The position numbers were made by a program, and so were the translations under genes. DNA of 41,801 nucleotides, from assembly GCA_019136655.1 (NCBI GenBank), contig JAGVTU010000021.1, positions 1 through 41,801 of the forward strand, in the 5' to 3' direction. Position 1 is the first letter of the stretch, and each line of letters begins with the position of its first letter. The notes beneath the pieces are model-generated. The model saw nothing but the letters and a program-made list of their open reading frames with translations. It was not told where the DNA came from and did not search any database. Shown here piece by piece: positions 1 to 7,630 of this stretch. Source of the stretch: Bacteroidota bacterium (GTDB lineage: Bacteria > Bacteroidota > Bacteroidia > AKYH767-A > OLB10).

Positions 1-94
1 AAGTAACATTATTGTTTTTTGGTCAACATTAAGTTTGGACATATCGTTGTTTAATTTTGATTAATATTTTCTTGTTTGTTTTGTCGTCATACCA

Positions 95-232
95 TTGCCG
101 CTAACGGTTTTTGGCTTGCCGAAGGCGGGGCATTAGATGCACAAAACTGTCAATAAGCACTGAAGCCAAATAGAAGGACGAACGTTGAATTACCAACGTC
201 CGCCCCGCTTTTGGCAAACCAATGTTATGGGC
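95..232 (-). other. attC-like recombination site (imperfect long hairpin)
   Basis: On the minus strand this 138-nt element opens with GCCCATAAC (232-224) and closes with GTTAGCGGCAA (105-95). Its outer ends are complementary at 7 of 9 positions. Inside, a GC-rich stretch at about 196-218 pairs with one at about 113-132, around the shared motif TTGCC-AA-GCGGGGC with a few mismatches, leaving a loop of some 60 nt. It begins 34 nt after the stop codon of the 266-934 gene, where an attC site sits in an integron cassette. The ends resemble but do not match the classical RYYYAAC/GTTRRRY cores. The structure is seen in the sequence; the recombination role is inferred. Confidence 0.5.
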
Positions 233-265
233 TGCTTTTCTTTTTCTGTCTGGTCGCCCAATGGA

Positions 266-934
266 TTATTGTAAGTTCCCTAAAAAAATTCTTTGGCTCT
301 TTTTTGCTCGTCCTGGTTGCCAATAGGCAGGCCCTTTAATTTCTGCTGGGATTTTGTAAACTAAGTTTGTCGTCTTAGTTGTCAAAGGATTGATTTGGTC
401 AAGTAAAAGTCCCCAACCTTCAAGCATAACAGTTTCAGCTTTGTCGAACTCATAGGTTTTTCCGTTGTATTCAATCCAGACTGAACCGTCCATAAGCATT
501 CGGCTTTCGCTGTCTGTGTTTTTGAATGATGCATTTATGATTAAATACATATTGCCTTGTTCAGGTTTCAAGTCAGCAAACTGATTACCAGTGCTAACTC
601 TGTCGTTCAAGCTAACATCATTAACTGTTATGTCAAAATAGTCAGTCTTTAAAACCTGTCCAACACCAACGCCTGTCGGCTCAGATTTTTTTGTTTCTGC
701 CTGTTCTGATGAACTTGAAGCTGAACTGCTGCTTGAAGAACTGCCGTCCTTGTCCTTTCCAAGCTGTCCGATTACAATTAAAGCAATCACTACTGTCACA
801 CCAATTTTCCAACCTTTTGAGATTGATTGGTTTTTCCACAAGGCGTAAAGTCCAACTGGAAAAAAGAAGATGCAAAGAACGATGACAAGCCAAGTTTTGT
901 CATACCATTTTGATTGTGTTGTTTGATTATCCAT
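266..934 (-). CDS. DUF4352-like membrane-anchored protein, possible cassette cargo
   Basis: The 222-residue protein has two hydrophobic segments near the N-terminus (about 15-33 and 43-57). A nearly pure serine linker (65-76) follows, then a globular domain (about 90-215) that resembles the DUF4352/telokin-like beta-sandwich domain of bacterial surface lipoproteins. Topology suggests the domain lies outside the cytoplasmic membrane. No enzymatic motif is visible. The gene is alone between two GTTAnnGGCAA cores and points away from the recombinase at 1243, which is why I read it as a gene cassette. The start ATG at 932-934 precedes the first membrane segment. Family assignment is moderate; the function is unknown. 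Confidence 0.7.
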   Translation of the reverse strand: MDNQTTQSKWYDKTWLVIVLCIFFFPVGLYALWKNQSISKGWKIGVTVVIALIVIGQLGKDKDGSSSSSSSASSSSEQAETKKSEPTGVGVGQVLKTDYFDITVNDVSLNDRVSTGNQFADLKPEQGNMYLIINASFKNTDSESRMLMDGSVWIEYNGKTYEFDKAETVMLEGWGLLLDQINPLTTKTTNLVYKIPAEIKGPAYWQPGRAKKSQRIFLGNLQ

Positions 935-1068
935 TTGATATTTATTAAAGTTTGAAGTTTGAAAATTGTCTTAGTGCAATGGTTTTAAAGTTGTCCATTG
1001 GCTTGTCAACTGTCCGAAAAAGTCAGTTGTCTGGTGGTGGTTCTCTTCCGTTACGTTGTCTCATAAAG

Positions 1069-1079
1069 TTGCCCATAAC
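1069..1079 (-). other. core motif GTTATGGGCAA at cassette/platform boundary
   Basis: Minus strand GTTATGGGCAA matches GTTAGCGGCAA at 105-95, giving the same core upstream and downstream of the 266-934 gene in direct orientation. Its first nine bases are the exact complement of GCCCATAAC at 232-224. In an integron this position would be the attI side, or the end of the previous cassette. It lies between the divergent recombinase and the cassette gene. Inference only; no binding data. Confidence 0.45.
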
Positions 1080-1181
1080 TCACAAATATACGCAAAACTA
1101 CAATTTCTATTTTAAATATTAAATATTCAATAAAGCTAAAATACTCATTTGATAAGCACCGAGTTGCACTAAAAATAAATA

Positions 1182-1249
1182 TGCGCATTTTGTATATTAC
1201 TTTTTCAATAATATTTCGCAAGTTTGTGTTTTATAATACAAAATGCGCA
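1182..1249. promoter_or_regulatory. perfect 14-bp inverted repeat spanning the recombinase start codon
   Basis: TGCGCATTTTGTAT (1182-1195) and its exact reverse complement ATACAAAATGCGCA (1236-1249) are separated by 40 nt of AT-rich DNA. The right arm contains the recombinase ATG (1243-1245). It could be a recombinase-binding site used for autoregulation, a recombination site, or an mRNA hairpin hiding the start codon. The repeat is certain; its role is not. Confidence 0.6.
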
Positions 1250-2355
1250 CTTTGGTTATGCCTGATGAGATGCTATTTTTTGAAAAACATTATTATTCCT
1301 TCGAACAGGGAGAGTTTAACAATCAAAAAATTATCTGGATTGTATTTCCATATGATTTGAAACTCATTGAGCATTTAAAAAAATTCTCAAAAGCCAAATG
1401 GAGCCGTTCTAATAAAAAATGGTATGTGCCGGATAATTTGTTTTACAGAAAACTATTCGGAATAGACCAGGAATATTTAGGAAAAAGTAGTTTGATTAAA
1501 ATTCATCAGGTCAATCTGCCTGCCTTAAAGCGATTTAGAGAGCAGTTGCTGATGAAAGCTTATAGCCCCAATACCATTCGAACTTATGTTACCGAATTTG
1601 CGCAACTGCTTATAACTATTAAATCATTTTCGGTTGATGAACTTAATGCTGAACGACTAAGGAGCTATTTCCTTTATTGTATAAAGAAACTGCAACTGTC
1701 AGAAAATGCTTTGCACAGCAGAGTGAATGCAGTCAAGTTTTATTTTGAACAGGTATTGAATAGAGAAAAATTTTTTACGCAGATTCCTCGACCCAAAAAA
1801 CCTAGTACACTACCGAAAGCACTTTCTGCCAAAGATATTAAAAAGATGTTGAGCAGTATAGAAAATAAGAAGCATCAGCTGTTACTCAAAATGTGCTATG
1901 GAATGGGGCTTAGAGTGAGCGAACTTGTAAACCTGAAAATTACAGATATTGACAGCAACCGAATGCAGGTTTTGGTTCATCAGGGTAAAGGTAAGAAAGA
2001 CCGCTACGTAAATCTACCTGAAACAGTGTTGGTGCAATTAAGGGATTATTATTTAGAGTATAAGCCAAAGAAATTTCTTTTTGAAGGGCAATACGGGAAT
2101 CAGTACGCTGTTCGTTCGGTGCAGCAAGTGTTTAAAAATGCAATGAAAAATGTAAAAATCAATAAGAAAATAGGTGTTCACAGTCTAAGACATTCCTATG
2201 CTACACATTTGATAGAGCAAGGAACAGATATCAGATTTGTTCAAGAACTACTCGGTCATAAAAACATTAAAACCACCATGATTTATACCCAACTTACTGA
2301 TCAAACAAAAAGAAAAATTAAAAGCCCGTTGGATAATTTATTTGGTTCAGAGTAA
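1243..2355 (+). CDS. tyrosine recombinase / integrase, integron- or XerCD-like
   Basis: The 370-residue phage-integrase-family recombinase carries all catalytic residues: Arg224 (GLRVSEL), Lys249/251 (GKGKKDR), His313 and Arg316 (HSLRH), His339 (LLGH) and the nucleophile Tyr348 (TTMIYTQ). An extra N-terminal domain (about 1-85, with WSRSNKKWYVPDN) precedes a SAM-like core-binding domain (about 90-180) and the catalytic domain (190-355). The GKGKKDRYVNLP and TTMIYT segments recall integron integrases, but the integron-specific insertion before the HxxR box is absent, so it may act more like Xer. It diverges from a cassette-like gene, as intI does. Downstream lie only gene stubs. Confidence 0.9.
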   Translation: MRTLVMPDEMLFFEKHYYSFEQGEFNNQKIIWIVFPYDLKLIEHLKKFSKAKWSRSNKKWYVPDNLFYRKLFGIDQEYLGKSSLIKIHQVNLPALKRFREQLLMKAYSPNTIRTYVTEFAQLLITIKSFSVDELNAERLRSYFLYCIKKLQLSENALHSRVNAVKFYFEQVLNREKFFTQIPRPKKPSTLPKALSAKDIKKMLSSIENKKHQLLLKMCYGMGLRVSELVNLKITDIDSNRMQVLVHQGKGKKDRYVNLPETVLVQLRDYYLEYKPKKFLFEGQYGNQYAVRSVQQVFKNAMKNVKINKKIGVHSLRHSYATHLIEQGTDIRFVQELLGHKNIKTTMIYTQLTDQTKRKIKSPLDNLFGSE

Positions 2356-2373
2356 GTATTCCCCTACACAAAA

Positions 2374-2529
2374 TCAGTTTACCAGAAACAACTTGGTGAC
2401 GCAGGTGTTGTCGCCTTTTTCGTCAGTAGCAAATACAAGATACACACCTGTGTGTGCACGCTTGCCCGAAAAATTATTTCCGTCCCAGGTAGCCATACCA
2501 CCTTTGGTCTTGGTTTCATACACTAAAGG
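2374..2529 (-). pseudogene. 3' remnant of porZ (T9SS component)
   Basis: Translating the minus strand from 2529 to the TGA at 2374-2376 gives 51 codons containing GGMATWDGNNFSGKRAHTGV and TKLFLVN. This matches the conserved C-terminal beta-domain end of PorZ, the two-component-regulator-like propeller protein of the T9SS attachment complex. A TAG at 2530-2532 closes the frame, and nothing upstream continues it, so the gene is cut. It converges on the recombinase, whose stop is 18 nt away. Assignment rests on memory of the family's C-terminus; it could be a related propeller protein. Confidence 0.6.
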
Positions 2530-2557
2530 CTATACCTGCCTTAAAAGTATTACACAA

Positions 2558-2764
2558 AATGAAATAGAGTTTTTAGACAGTTTGACGAAAGGTTTCGAAC
2601 TTGGCAAAGGACTTGGCGATATTTATGCAAACCGCTATTTATTCAGAGAAAATTTTCGCTTCCCTCAGAAAGGTACTTACCGCTTCGAACTTATTCAGGC
2701 AATGCGTGTAAATCCGCTGTTAGGCATCATGGATGCAGGCATACGCATTGAAAAAGAAAAGTGA
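2558..2764 (+). pseudogene. 3' remnant of gldH (gliding/T9SS lipoprotein)
   Basis: The + frame ending at TGA 2762-2764 encodes GKGLGDIYANRYLF, FPQKGTYRFELIQAMRVNPL and GIMDAGIRIEK. These are the conserved C-terminal half of GldH, the gliding-motility/T9SS lipoprotein of about 150 residues. The signal peptide, lipobox cysteine and N-terminal half are missing. Upstream sequence is instead the oppositely oriented porZ stub. The open frame extends back to 2342, but residues before about 2558 are antisense of porZ and not GldH-like. It converges with glyS (stop 34 nt away). Non-functional as it stands. Confidence 0.7.
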
Positions 2765-2797
2765 TAAACGTTTTTTTAAAAATATTTTTTCCTGCTG

Positions 2798-4336
2798 TTA
2801 CAACTTGCTCAGCAAATGACTTAGCGAAAGTTGTGAGCTGAGTTTCTCTTTCAGCTGAGTTGACGATAACCTTTCCTGCTGCATCGAATCGCGATAGCGC
2901 AGCGTGACGGTTTCATCCTGCAACGTCTGATGATCTATCGTTATGCAGAATGGAGTTCCAATGGCATCCTGCCTGCGGTAGCGTTTTCCTATGGCATCTT
3001 TCTCATCATACTGGCATAAATAATCAGGCTTCAGCTCATCCATAATTTTTCGTGCTACTTCTGGAAGTCCGTCTTTCTTTACCAGCGGAAGCACGGCACA
3101 CTTCACCGGTGCCAGTGCAGGATGAATGCGCAACACCGTACGTGTGCTGCCATCCTCCAGTGTTTCTTCGTTGTAGGCAGTGCTCAGTATGGCAAGGAAA
3201 AGTCTGTCGAGGCCTATGCTTGTTTCAACCACGTAAGGTACATAGCTGCGGTTTTCTTCTGTGTCGAAATACTGCAGCTTGCGTCCTGAATATTTTTCGT
3301 GATTGCTCAGGTCGAAATCGGTGCGCGAGTGTATGCCTTCCAGTTCTTTAAATCCAAACGGAAACTGAAACTCTATGTCGCAGGCGGCATTGGCGTAGTG
3401 TGCCAGTTTGAGGTGATCGTGAAAACGATAATTCGATTCTCCAAGACCAAGAGAGCGATGCCACTTCATTCTTTTTTCTTTCCAGAACTCATACCACTCC
3501 ATTTCGGTGCCGGGCTTTACGAAGTACTGCATTTCCATCTGCTCAAACTCTCTCATTCTGAAAATAAACTGACGAGCCACAATCTCGTTGCGGAATGCTT
3601 TTCCTGTTTGTGCTATTCCGAATGGTATTTTCATCCTTCCGCTTTTCTGCACGTTGAGGAAGTTTACAAAAATTCCCTGTGCAGTTTCAGGTCGCAGATA
3701 TATGGTGGACGATTCGTCCGTAACACTTCCCAGCTGGGTGGCAAACATCAGGTTAAACTGTCGTACATCCGTCCAATTGCGAGTGCCGCTTACCGGACAA
3801 ACAATTTCAAGGTCGAGAATGAGTTGCTTCACAGCAGCAAGATCACCTGCTTCTAATGCCTGCTTAAAACGGTTGTTGATGTCGTCAATCTTTTGCTGAT
3901 ATTCAAGCACACGTGCATTGGTTGACCTGAACATTTTCTCATCAAAGTCGGCAAAACGTTTTGCGGCTTTCTCCACCTCCTTGCTGATTTTAGCTTCAAT
4001 TTTTGCTACATAATCTTCAATGAGTACATCGGCACGGTAGCGTTTTTTCGAATCTTTATTGTCAATCAGCGGGTCGTTAAAAGCATCCACATGTCCCGAA
4101 GCTTTCCAGGTGGTGGGATGCATAAAAATAGCAGCATCAATGCCCACTATGTTTTCATTCATCTGCACCATGGCTTTCCACCAGTAGTCGCGAATATTTT
4201 TTTTCAGTTCAACACCATACTGTCCGTAGTCGTAAACAGCACTCATTCCGTCATAAATTTCGCTGCTCGGAAAAATAAAACCGTACTCCTTGGAATGTGA
4301 AATAATATCTTTAAATAAATCTTCTGCATTTGCCAT
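2798..4336 (-). CDS. glyS: glycyl-tRNA synthetase (single-chain class II)
   Basis: Charges tRNA-Gly with glycine in the cytoplasm. I start at the ATG at 4334-4336 (protein MANAEDLF..., 512 residues); the frame is open 25 codons further upstream, but that part is not conserved and overlaps the predicted promoter. Visible family features are the N-terminal SHSKEYGFIFPSSEIYDG, STIYLRPETAQGIFVNF (about 210-226), class II motif 2 in GKAFRNEI (245-252), motif 3 in ETSIGLDRLF (371-380) and a C-terminal anticodon-binding domain from about 400. The alpha-dimeric eukaryote/archaea-like form is the normal one in Bacteroidota. A -7 element lies 8 nt before the ATG. Confidence 0.97.
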   Translation of the reverse strand: MANAEDLFKDIISHSKEYGFIFPSSEIYDGMSAVYDYGQYGVELKKNIRDYWWKAMVQMNENIVGIDAAIFMHPTTWKASGHVDAFNDPLIDNKDSKKRYRADVLIEDYVAKIEAKISKEVEKAAKRFADFDEKMFRSTNARVLEYQQKIDDINNRFKQALEAGDLAAVKQLILDLEIVCPVSGTRNWTDVRQFNLMFATQLGSVTDESSTIYLRPETAQGIFVNFLNVQKSGRMKIPFGIAQTGKAFRNEIVARQFIFRMREFEQMEMQYFVKPGTEMEWYEFWKEKRMKWHRSLGLGESNYRFHDHLKLAHYANAACDIEFQFPFGFKELEGIHSRTDFDLSNHEKYSGRKLQYFDTEENRSYVPYVVETSIGLDRLFLAILSTAYNEETLEDGSTRTVLRIHPALAPVKCAVLPLVKKDGLPEVARKIMDELKPDYLCQYDEKDAIGKRYRRQDAIGTPFCITIDHQTLQDETVTLRYRDSMQQERLSSTQLKEKLSSQLSLSHLLSKL

Positions 4337-4344
4337 AGTGCGTG

Positions 4345-4352
4345 CAAAAATA
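4345..4352 (-). promoter_or_regulatory. -7 promoter element of glyS
   Basis: TATTTTTG on the minus strand matches the Bacteroidota TAnnTTTG consensus perfectly and ends 8 nt before the chosen glyS ATG. That implies a very short or absent 5' leader. No clear -33 TTG is seen. Confidence 0.45.
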
Positions 4353-4470
4353 AGGGAATAAGGTGATTTTAAAGATGGATGTAAGAGGAAAAAACGTATT
4401 GCTGCGTTCATGCCAGCGCACGTTCAATTCAGAAAAATTTCTTTGCTTAAAACAACTTAATAGCCGAACC

Positions 4471-4878
4471 TTAAAGCTCTATTGCCTCCAGGTATTTTTC
4501 GGCCAATGGCTTATTGAGGTATTTAATCACATTGGGATGTGCCGATGCGCGGTTGATGTCATCAGGGCTGATACTGGATGACAACACAACCACACGGCAG
4601 AAATCGCGGATACCTTTGTCGAGGGTGTTGAATATTTCAAGAAAAGCAAAACCATCTTTTCCGGGCATATTCAAATCCAGAAAAATAAGTTGTGGAAGTA
4701 CCTCGGTATTGGAGCCAATGCCTTTGAGATAATCAACAGCTGCATCAGCCGAGGTCCTGACTGTACACTCCTCACTGAAATTGGTTGATGTAATGATGCG
4801 CTCGTTGATGAAGTTGTCTATCTCATTATCATCAATCAACAAAACGCGCTTCAATCGTGCCGGAGTAGTCGCTTTCAT
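4471..4878 (-). CDS. single-domain response regulator
   Basis: A 135-residue CheY-like receiver with no output domain. Acidic pocket Asp16/Asp17 (LIDDNEID), phospho-acceptor Asp68 (FLDLNMPGKDG), switch Ser100/101 (VVLSSS) and Lys123 (LNKP) are all present. The LIDDNEIDNFIN start is typical of the Bacteroidota receivers that accept phosphate from hybrid histidine kinases. I start at the ATG at 4876-4878; the longer open frame would run into the tRNA-Phe gene. No kinase gene is adjacent, so its partner is unknown. Confidence 0.92.
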   Translation of the reverse strand: MKATTPARLKRVLLIDDNEIDNFINERIITSTNFSEECTVRTSADAAVDYLKGIGSNTEVLPQLIFLDLNMPGKDGFAFLEIFNTLDKGIRDFCRVVVLSSSISPDDINRASAHPNVIKYLNKPLAEKYLEAIEL

Positions 4879-4900
4879 TGATTCTGTCTTTAAAACTTTG

Positions 4901-4973
4901 TGGTGACAGGTGGAATCGAACCACCGACACAAGGATTTTCAGTCCTTTGCTCTACCAACTGAGCTATGTCACC
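4901..4973 (-). tRNA. tRNA-Phe (GAA)
   Basis: The minus strand folds into a complete cloverleaf. The acceptor GGTGACA pairs with TGTCACC, the D arm is GCTC/GAGC, the anticodon stem AAGGA/TCCTT holds loop CTGAAAA (anticodon GAA), and the T arm GGTGG/CCACC holds TTCGATT. The discriminator base is A; CCA is not encoded. It lies 22 nt upstream of the response-regulator start and probably shares its transcript. Confidence 0.98.
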
Positions 4974-4986
4974 TGAATTGCGTGCG

Positions 4987-4994
4987 CAAAAGTA
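4987..4994 (-). promoter_or_regulatory. -7 promoter element of tRNA-Phe
   Basis: Minus-strand TACTTTTG is a perfect TAnnTTTG match ending 13 nt before the mature tRNA 5' end, a plausible spacing for a short pre-tRNA leader. The -33 element is not clear. Confidence 0.5.
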
Positions 4995-5137
4995 AAAAAA
5001 ATTGAATAGAAAACTTTCTCCAAACTTTCCTGTAAAAATATTTTAAGTGGTTTTTTCAGTTTATGTATGTCAGCCGTTTACAAAAATTTCACTGCATTTT
5101 TTTTGCCTCCTCTAAATAAATGGTATCAAATTAAATA

Positions 5138-6163
5138 TTACGCAATTGTTTGCTGCTGCAACATGTGCATGATGGGCACAACTTCGCTGCCGGGCACTAC
5201 CTTGCCCTGCCGGTAGTTTATTCCCGTAAAAGGGTCGTTGTTTATCAGCAACGGACCGTCCAGGTCAACCCAGTTCATGAGCGTTTGAATGCTTGCTGCC
5301 GCTGCCACTCCGCAACTGCTCTCACTCATGCAGCCAAGCAATGTTTTTAAACCCATATTGCCCGCTTGCAAAGCTATGCGGTAAGCCTGCATTGCGCCTC
5401 CGCATTTCATCAGTTTGATATTGATACCATGAAAACTTTCAGCAATGTTTTGCAGGTCATCCATCGTTTGAAATGATTCATCAGCAATCAGCATAAAAGG
5501 TGAATGTTGTTTCAGCATTTTCATTGCATCGTGCATAGCAGTGGGCAACGGCTGTTCAATAAATTCAATATTCAAACCTTCGAGCTGCTTTATTTTTTTT
5601 AGTGCCACTTCTGCATTTTCCCAGCCGCGGTTGGCATCAATGCACACTGCATGCAAACTCTTGGCTGCTATGGTTTTTATAAAATCAATGTCACCATCAA
5701 AACCTGCTTTAATTTTCAGCAGCGAAAAATCTTTGGCTTCCTGCAACTTCTCCTCAACAGCATCGCCTTTGGTAATGGTGTAGCAGCAATCGGGCAGTGG
5801 CTCTGTGTTTTTCAAACCAAAATATTCCGAAAGGGTGATGTGTTGTTTCTTCGTCCACCAACTGAGCAAGGCATTGCTTACTGCAGCTTTTGCAAAATAG
5901 TTTCCTTGCATGGAATACAGGTATTCAAAAAAACTGTTCAGTTGCTGCTCATTATTTATCGGTGCGAGGTTTAACTGCTCAATAAATTGCATTACACTTT
6001 GCTGCGTTTCCTGCACATAGGGAGGCATGGTAGCTTCGCCCCACCCGATGTGGCCATCCTGTTGTGCACATAAAAAAACAGAAGGCGTAAACGTGCGCGT
6101 GCCTGATGCTAATACAAAAGGATTTTTAAACTGCAGCCTGTAAGGGTAACATTGCAACTTCAT
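5138..6163 (-). CDS. dipeptide (L-Ala-D/L-Glu type) epimerase, enolase superfamily
   Basis: The 341-residue protein is of the muconate-lactonizing-enzyme subgroup. Catalytic bases are Lys152 in LLKIKAG (KxK motif) and Lys253 in KLMKCGG. Magnesium ligands are Asp176 (DANRGW), Glu203 (EQP) and Asp228 (ADES). The GCMSESSCG segment (about 277-285) and the late DLDGPLL fit dipeptide epimerases, which invert the second residue of L-Ala-Glu, usually for murein peptide recycling. Substrate specificity cannot be fixed by eye. The gene stands alone; its 3' side faces the tRNA region. Confidence 0.88.
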   Translation of the reverse strand: MKLQCYPYRLQFKNPFVLASGTRTFTPSVFLCAQQDGHIGWGEATMPPYVQETQQSVMQFIEQLNLAPINNEQQLNSFFEYLYSMQGNYFAKAAVSNALLSWWTKKQHITLSEYFGLKNTEPLPDCCYTITKGDAVEEKLQEAKDFSLLKIKAGFDGDIDFIKTIAAKSLHAVCIDANRGWENAEVALKKIKQLEGLNIEFIEQPLPTAMHDAMKMLKQHSPFMLIADESFQTMDDLQNIAESFHGINIKLMKCGGAMQAYRIALQAGNMGLKTLLGCMSESSCGVAAAASIQTLMNWVDLDGPLLINNDPFTGINYRQGKVVPGSEVVPIMHMLQQQTIA

Positions 6164-6203
6164 TGCTGCAAAAATGCAGAAAGGAAGTTACGCTAAACGT
6201 ATA

Positions 6204-7211
6204 TCAGAAATGACCTTTCAACTTTCCCCAGTTGAAATTAATTTTGTAGGCAAGTTCCAGCGACAGATAAGCATAGCCATCTGTTTTGCGGTAGTTGCCA
6301 CGTTTGGATGTTTGCGGTCCTTCAAAACCATCAGTACCTCTGCCCGTAGGATCCGAAATATATTTTGCCAACTCCTGCTTCTCAGGGTCAGGAAAGTTTG
6401 CATTAATCTCTTCGTAGGTTGCATAGCGCTGGCTCACATCATCCAAATAATCGGTAACAAATTTGATATAACTCAGCTCTGCCGACAGAGTAAGATTTTT
6501 TGAAAGACCCCATCGCCAACCCAGGCCCATCGGAAATCCTATGTGCATAAGGTTGTAAGGGCGTTTTTGTCCCAGCTCACTGCTGTAGCCTTGTCCTTCG
6601 GTGCGCCATTCGTCAAGGTTGGTTTCAAATTTTCCGTCTTTTTTAATTACATTTCCATGTCCTGTGCTCTCAGCCTGATCGCGCACGGTTCCGTCATTCC
6701 AGTAGTAATAGCGGTTGTTGATGTCAATACTTCCGTGAAACAAATCAGCTTTGGGGCGTGCATAATAAACGCCTACTCCTACATAAAAAAACATGGCAGC
6801 ACCCTGTGAGTACAATGGTTTTCTGCGATTGGTGTAGAAGGTATAGCTCACATGTGTTGACACTCCGTAAACATCAGTACGAAAACTCAAACCCCTTCCG
6901 TAATTGCGCAGTTGATATCCTTTTTTGTCGCCAATAGGTTTGGTTTCGTCATAGCCTATGCGTTGCCAGCTGATGCGCGCTTCAATGGAGAATGGCTGAT
7001 ACTGAAACCCTGACCGCGAAGGGTTATTCAAAAAATTTCTGAAAGTGATGGCACCACCGGGTCGGGTAGAGGTGGCCTGCAACACTTCGTTATTACCGAG
7101 ATCGCCAAAATAATTTGTAGCACCACCCGACAAACCAATGTCGAAAGTGCGTTGAGCCTGTGCAGTCATTACAAATGATGCAATGCATAGTGTGGTTATC
7201 AGCTTTTTCAT
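6204..7211 (-). CDS. DUF6089-like outer membrane beta-barrel protein
   Basis: 335 residues. A signal peptide (1-19, ending AQA) is followed by alternating hydrophobic/polar strands rich in Tyr and Gly and ending in Phe, as in outer membrane barrels. The opening IGLSGGATNYFGDLG and the GVGVYYARPKA and HIGFPMGLGWRWG segments match what I know of DUF6089 proteins, which are conserved in Bacteroidota but uncharacterised. No lipobox. Its upstream side (7212-7749) is the start of the repeat island. Confidence 0.8.
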   Translation of the reverse strand: MKKLITTLCIASFVMTAQAQRTFDIGLSGGATNYFGDLGNNEVLQATSTRPGGAITFRNFLNNPSRSGFQYQPFSIEARISWQRIGYDETKPIGDKKGYQLRNYGRGLSFRTDVYGVSTHVSYTFYTNRRKPLYSQGAAMFFYVGVGVYYARPKADLFHGSIDINNRYYYWNDGTVRDQAESTGHGNVIKKDGKFETNLDEWRTEGQGYSSELGQKRPYNLMHIGFPMGLGWRWGLSKNLTLSAELSYIKFVTDYLDDVSQRYATYEEINANFPDPEKQELAKYISDPTGRGTDGFEGPQTSKRGNYRKTDGYAYLSLELAYKINFNWGKLKGHF

Positions 7212-7304
7212 TCTCTGAATAAATTGAATGTTAAAATAACACCCACTAAAGTATAGTGAAAAAACCGAAAACAGAATAGTGTTTTAAAAAAATCTGTGGG
7301 TATG

Positions 7305-7419
7305 GGGTCAAGGCTAAAGCCTTTTTTTGTTTGGCGGATTTATTTATTAAGTGAGATGTTGAAATGAGATAGCATCAATGTTTTCGTCATACACCCAGCA
7401 GTACTGCAAGATGCCGAGT
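7305..7419 (+). repeat. 115-bp direct repeat, left copy
   Basis: Identical over 115 nt to 13828-13942 and in the same orientation. It begins GGGTCAAGGCTAAAGCC plus seven T residues and ends in a stretch with the small palindrome GCAGTACTGC. The two copies bracket the 6.4-kb island of secreted-protein genes. Confidence 0.95.
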
Positions 7420-7429
7420 ATTCATTCTT

Positions 7430-7630
7430 TTTTATGTTCTTTTGGCTTGAACCAATCCCGCAGTTCAGCGGGACAAAAGTTCAAGCCTGATGAAAAATCA
7501 ACTAAAATATTGTTCATTTCATCACGCAACCCAAGGTCGCTTCGCTCGGGGTTGCTTACTTGTGCCTTTCGCTTTGAAATGAACTGCTATTTCTTAACGT
7601 TGATTTTTCATAGGGCGGTTGGGTTTCGTT
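7430..7630. repeat. large nested inverted-repeat element
   Basis: The left arm at 7491-7521 (begins TGAAAAATCAAC, ends GTTCATTTCA) pairs imperfectly with 7575-7610 (begins TGAAATGAAC, ends GTTGATTTTTCA). Between them a second hairpin, GCAACCC...GGGTTGC (7526-7555), encloses a GCGAAGC-rich tip. A further small hairpin CCCGCAGTTCAGCGGG lies at about 7457-7472. The whole looks like one of the structured intergenic repeats common in Bacteroidota rather than a gene. Confidence 0.6.

Noticed and set aside
691..885. 64-codon + strand ORF inside the 266-934 gene
   Set aside because: It is an antisense shadow of the serine-rich linker region.
2342..2764. 140-residue ORF taken as one gene
   Set aside because: Only its last 69 codons are GldH-like; the first part is antisense of the porZ stub and overlaps the recombinase end.
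4876..4932. Upstream extension of the response regulator
   Set aside because: The extra 18 codons would be translated from the tRNA-Phe gene; the ATG at 4878 gives a standard receiver start.
7308..7328. AAGGCTAAAGCC plus T-run as a functional terminator
   Set aside because: The self-complementary arms leave almost no loop, and it recurs as part of a repeat; a stable hairpin is unlikely, unlike the true terminator at 31394.
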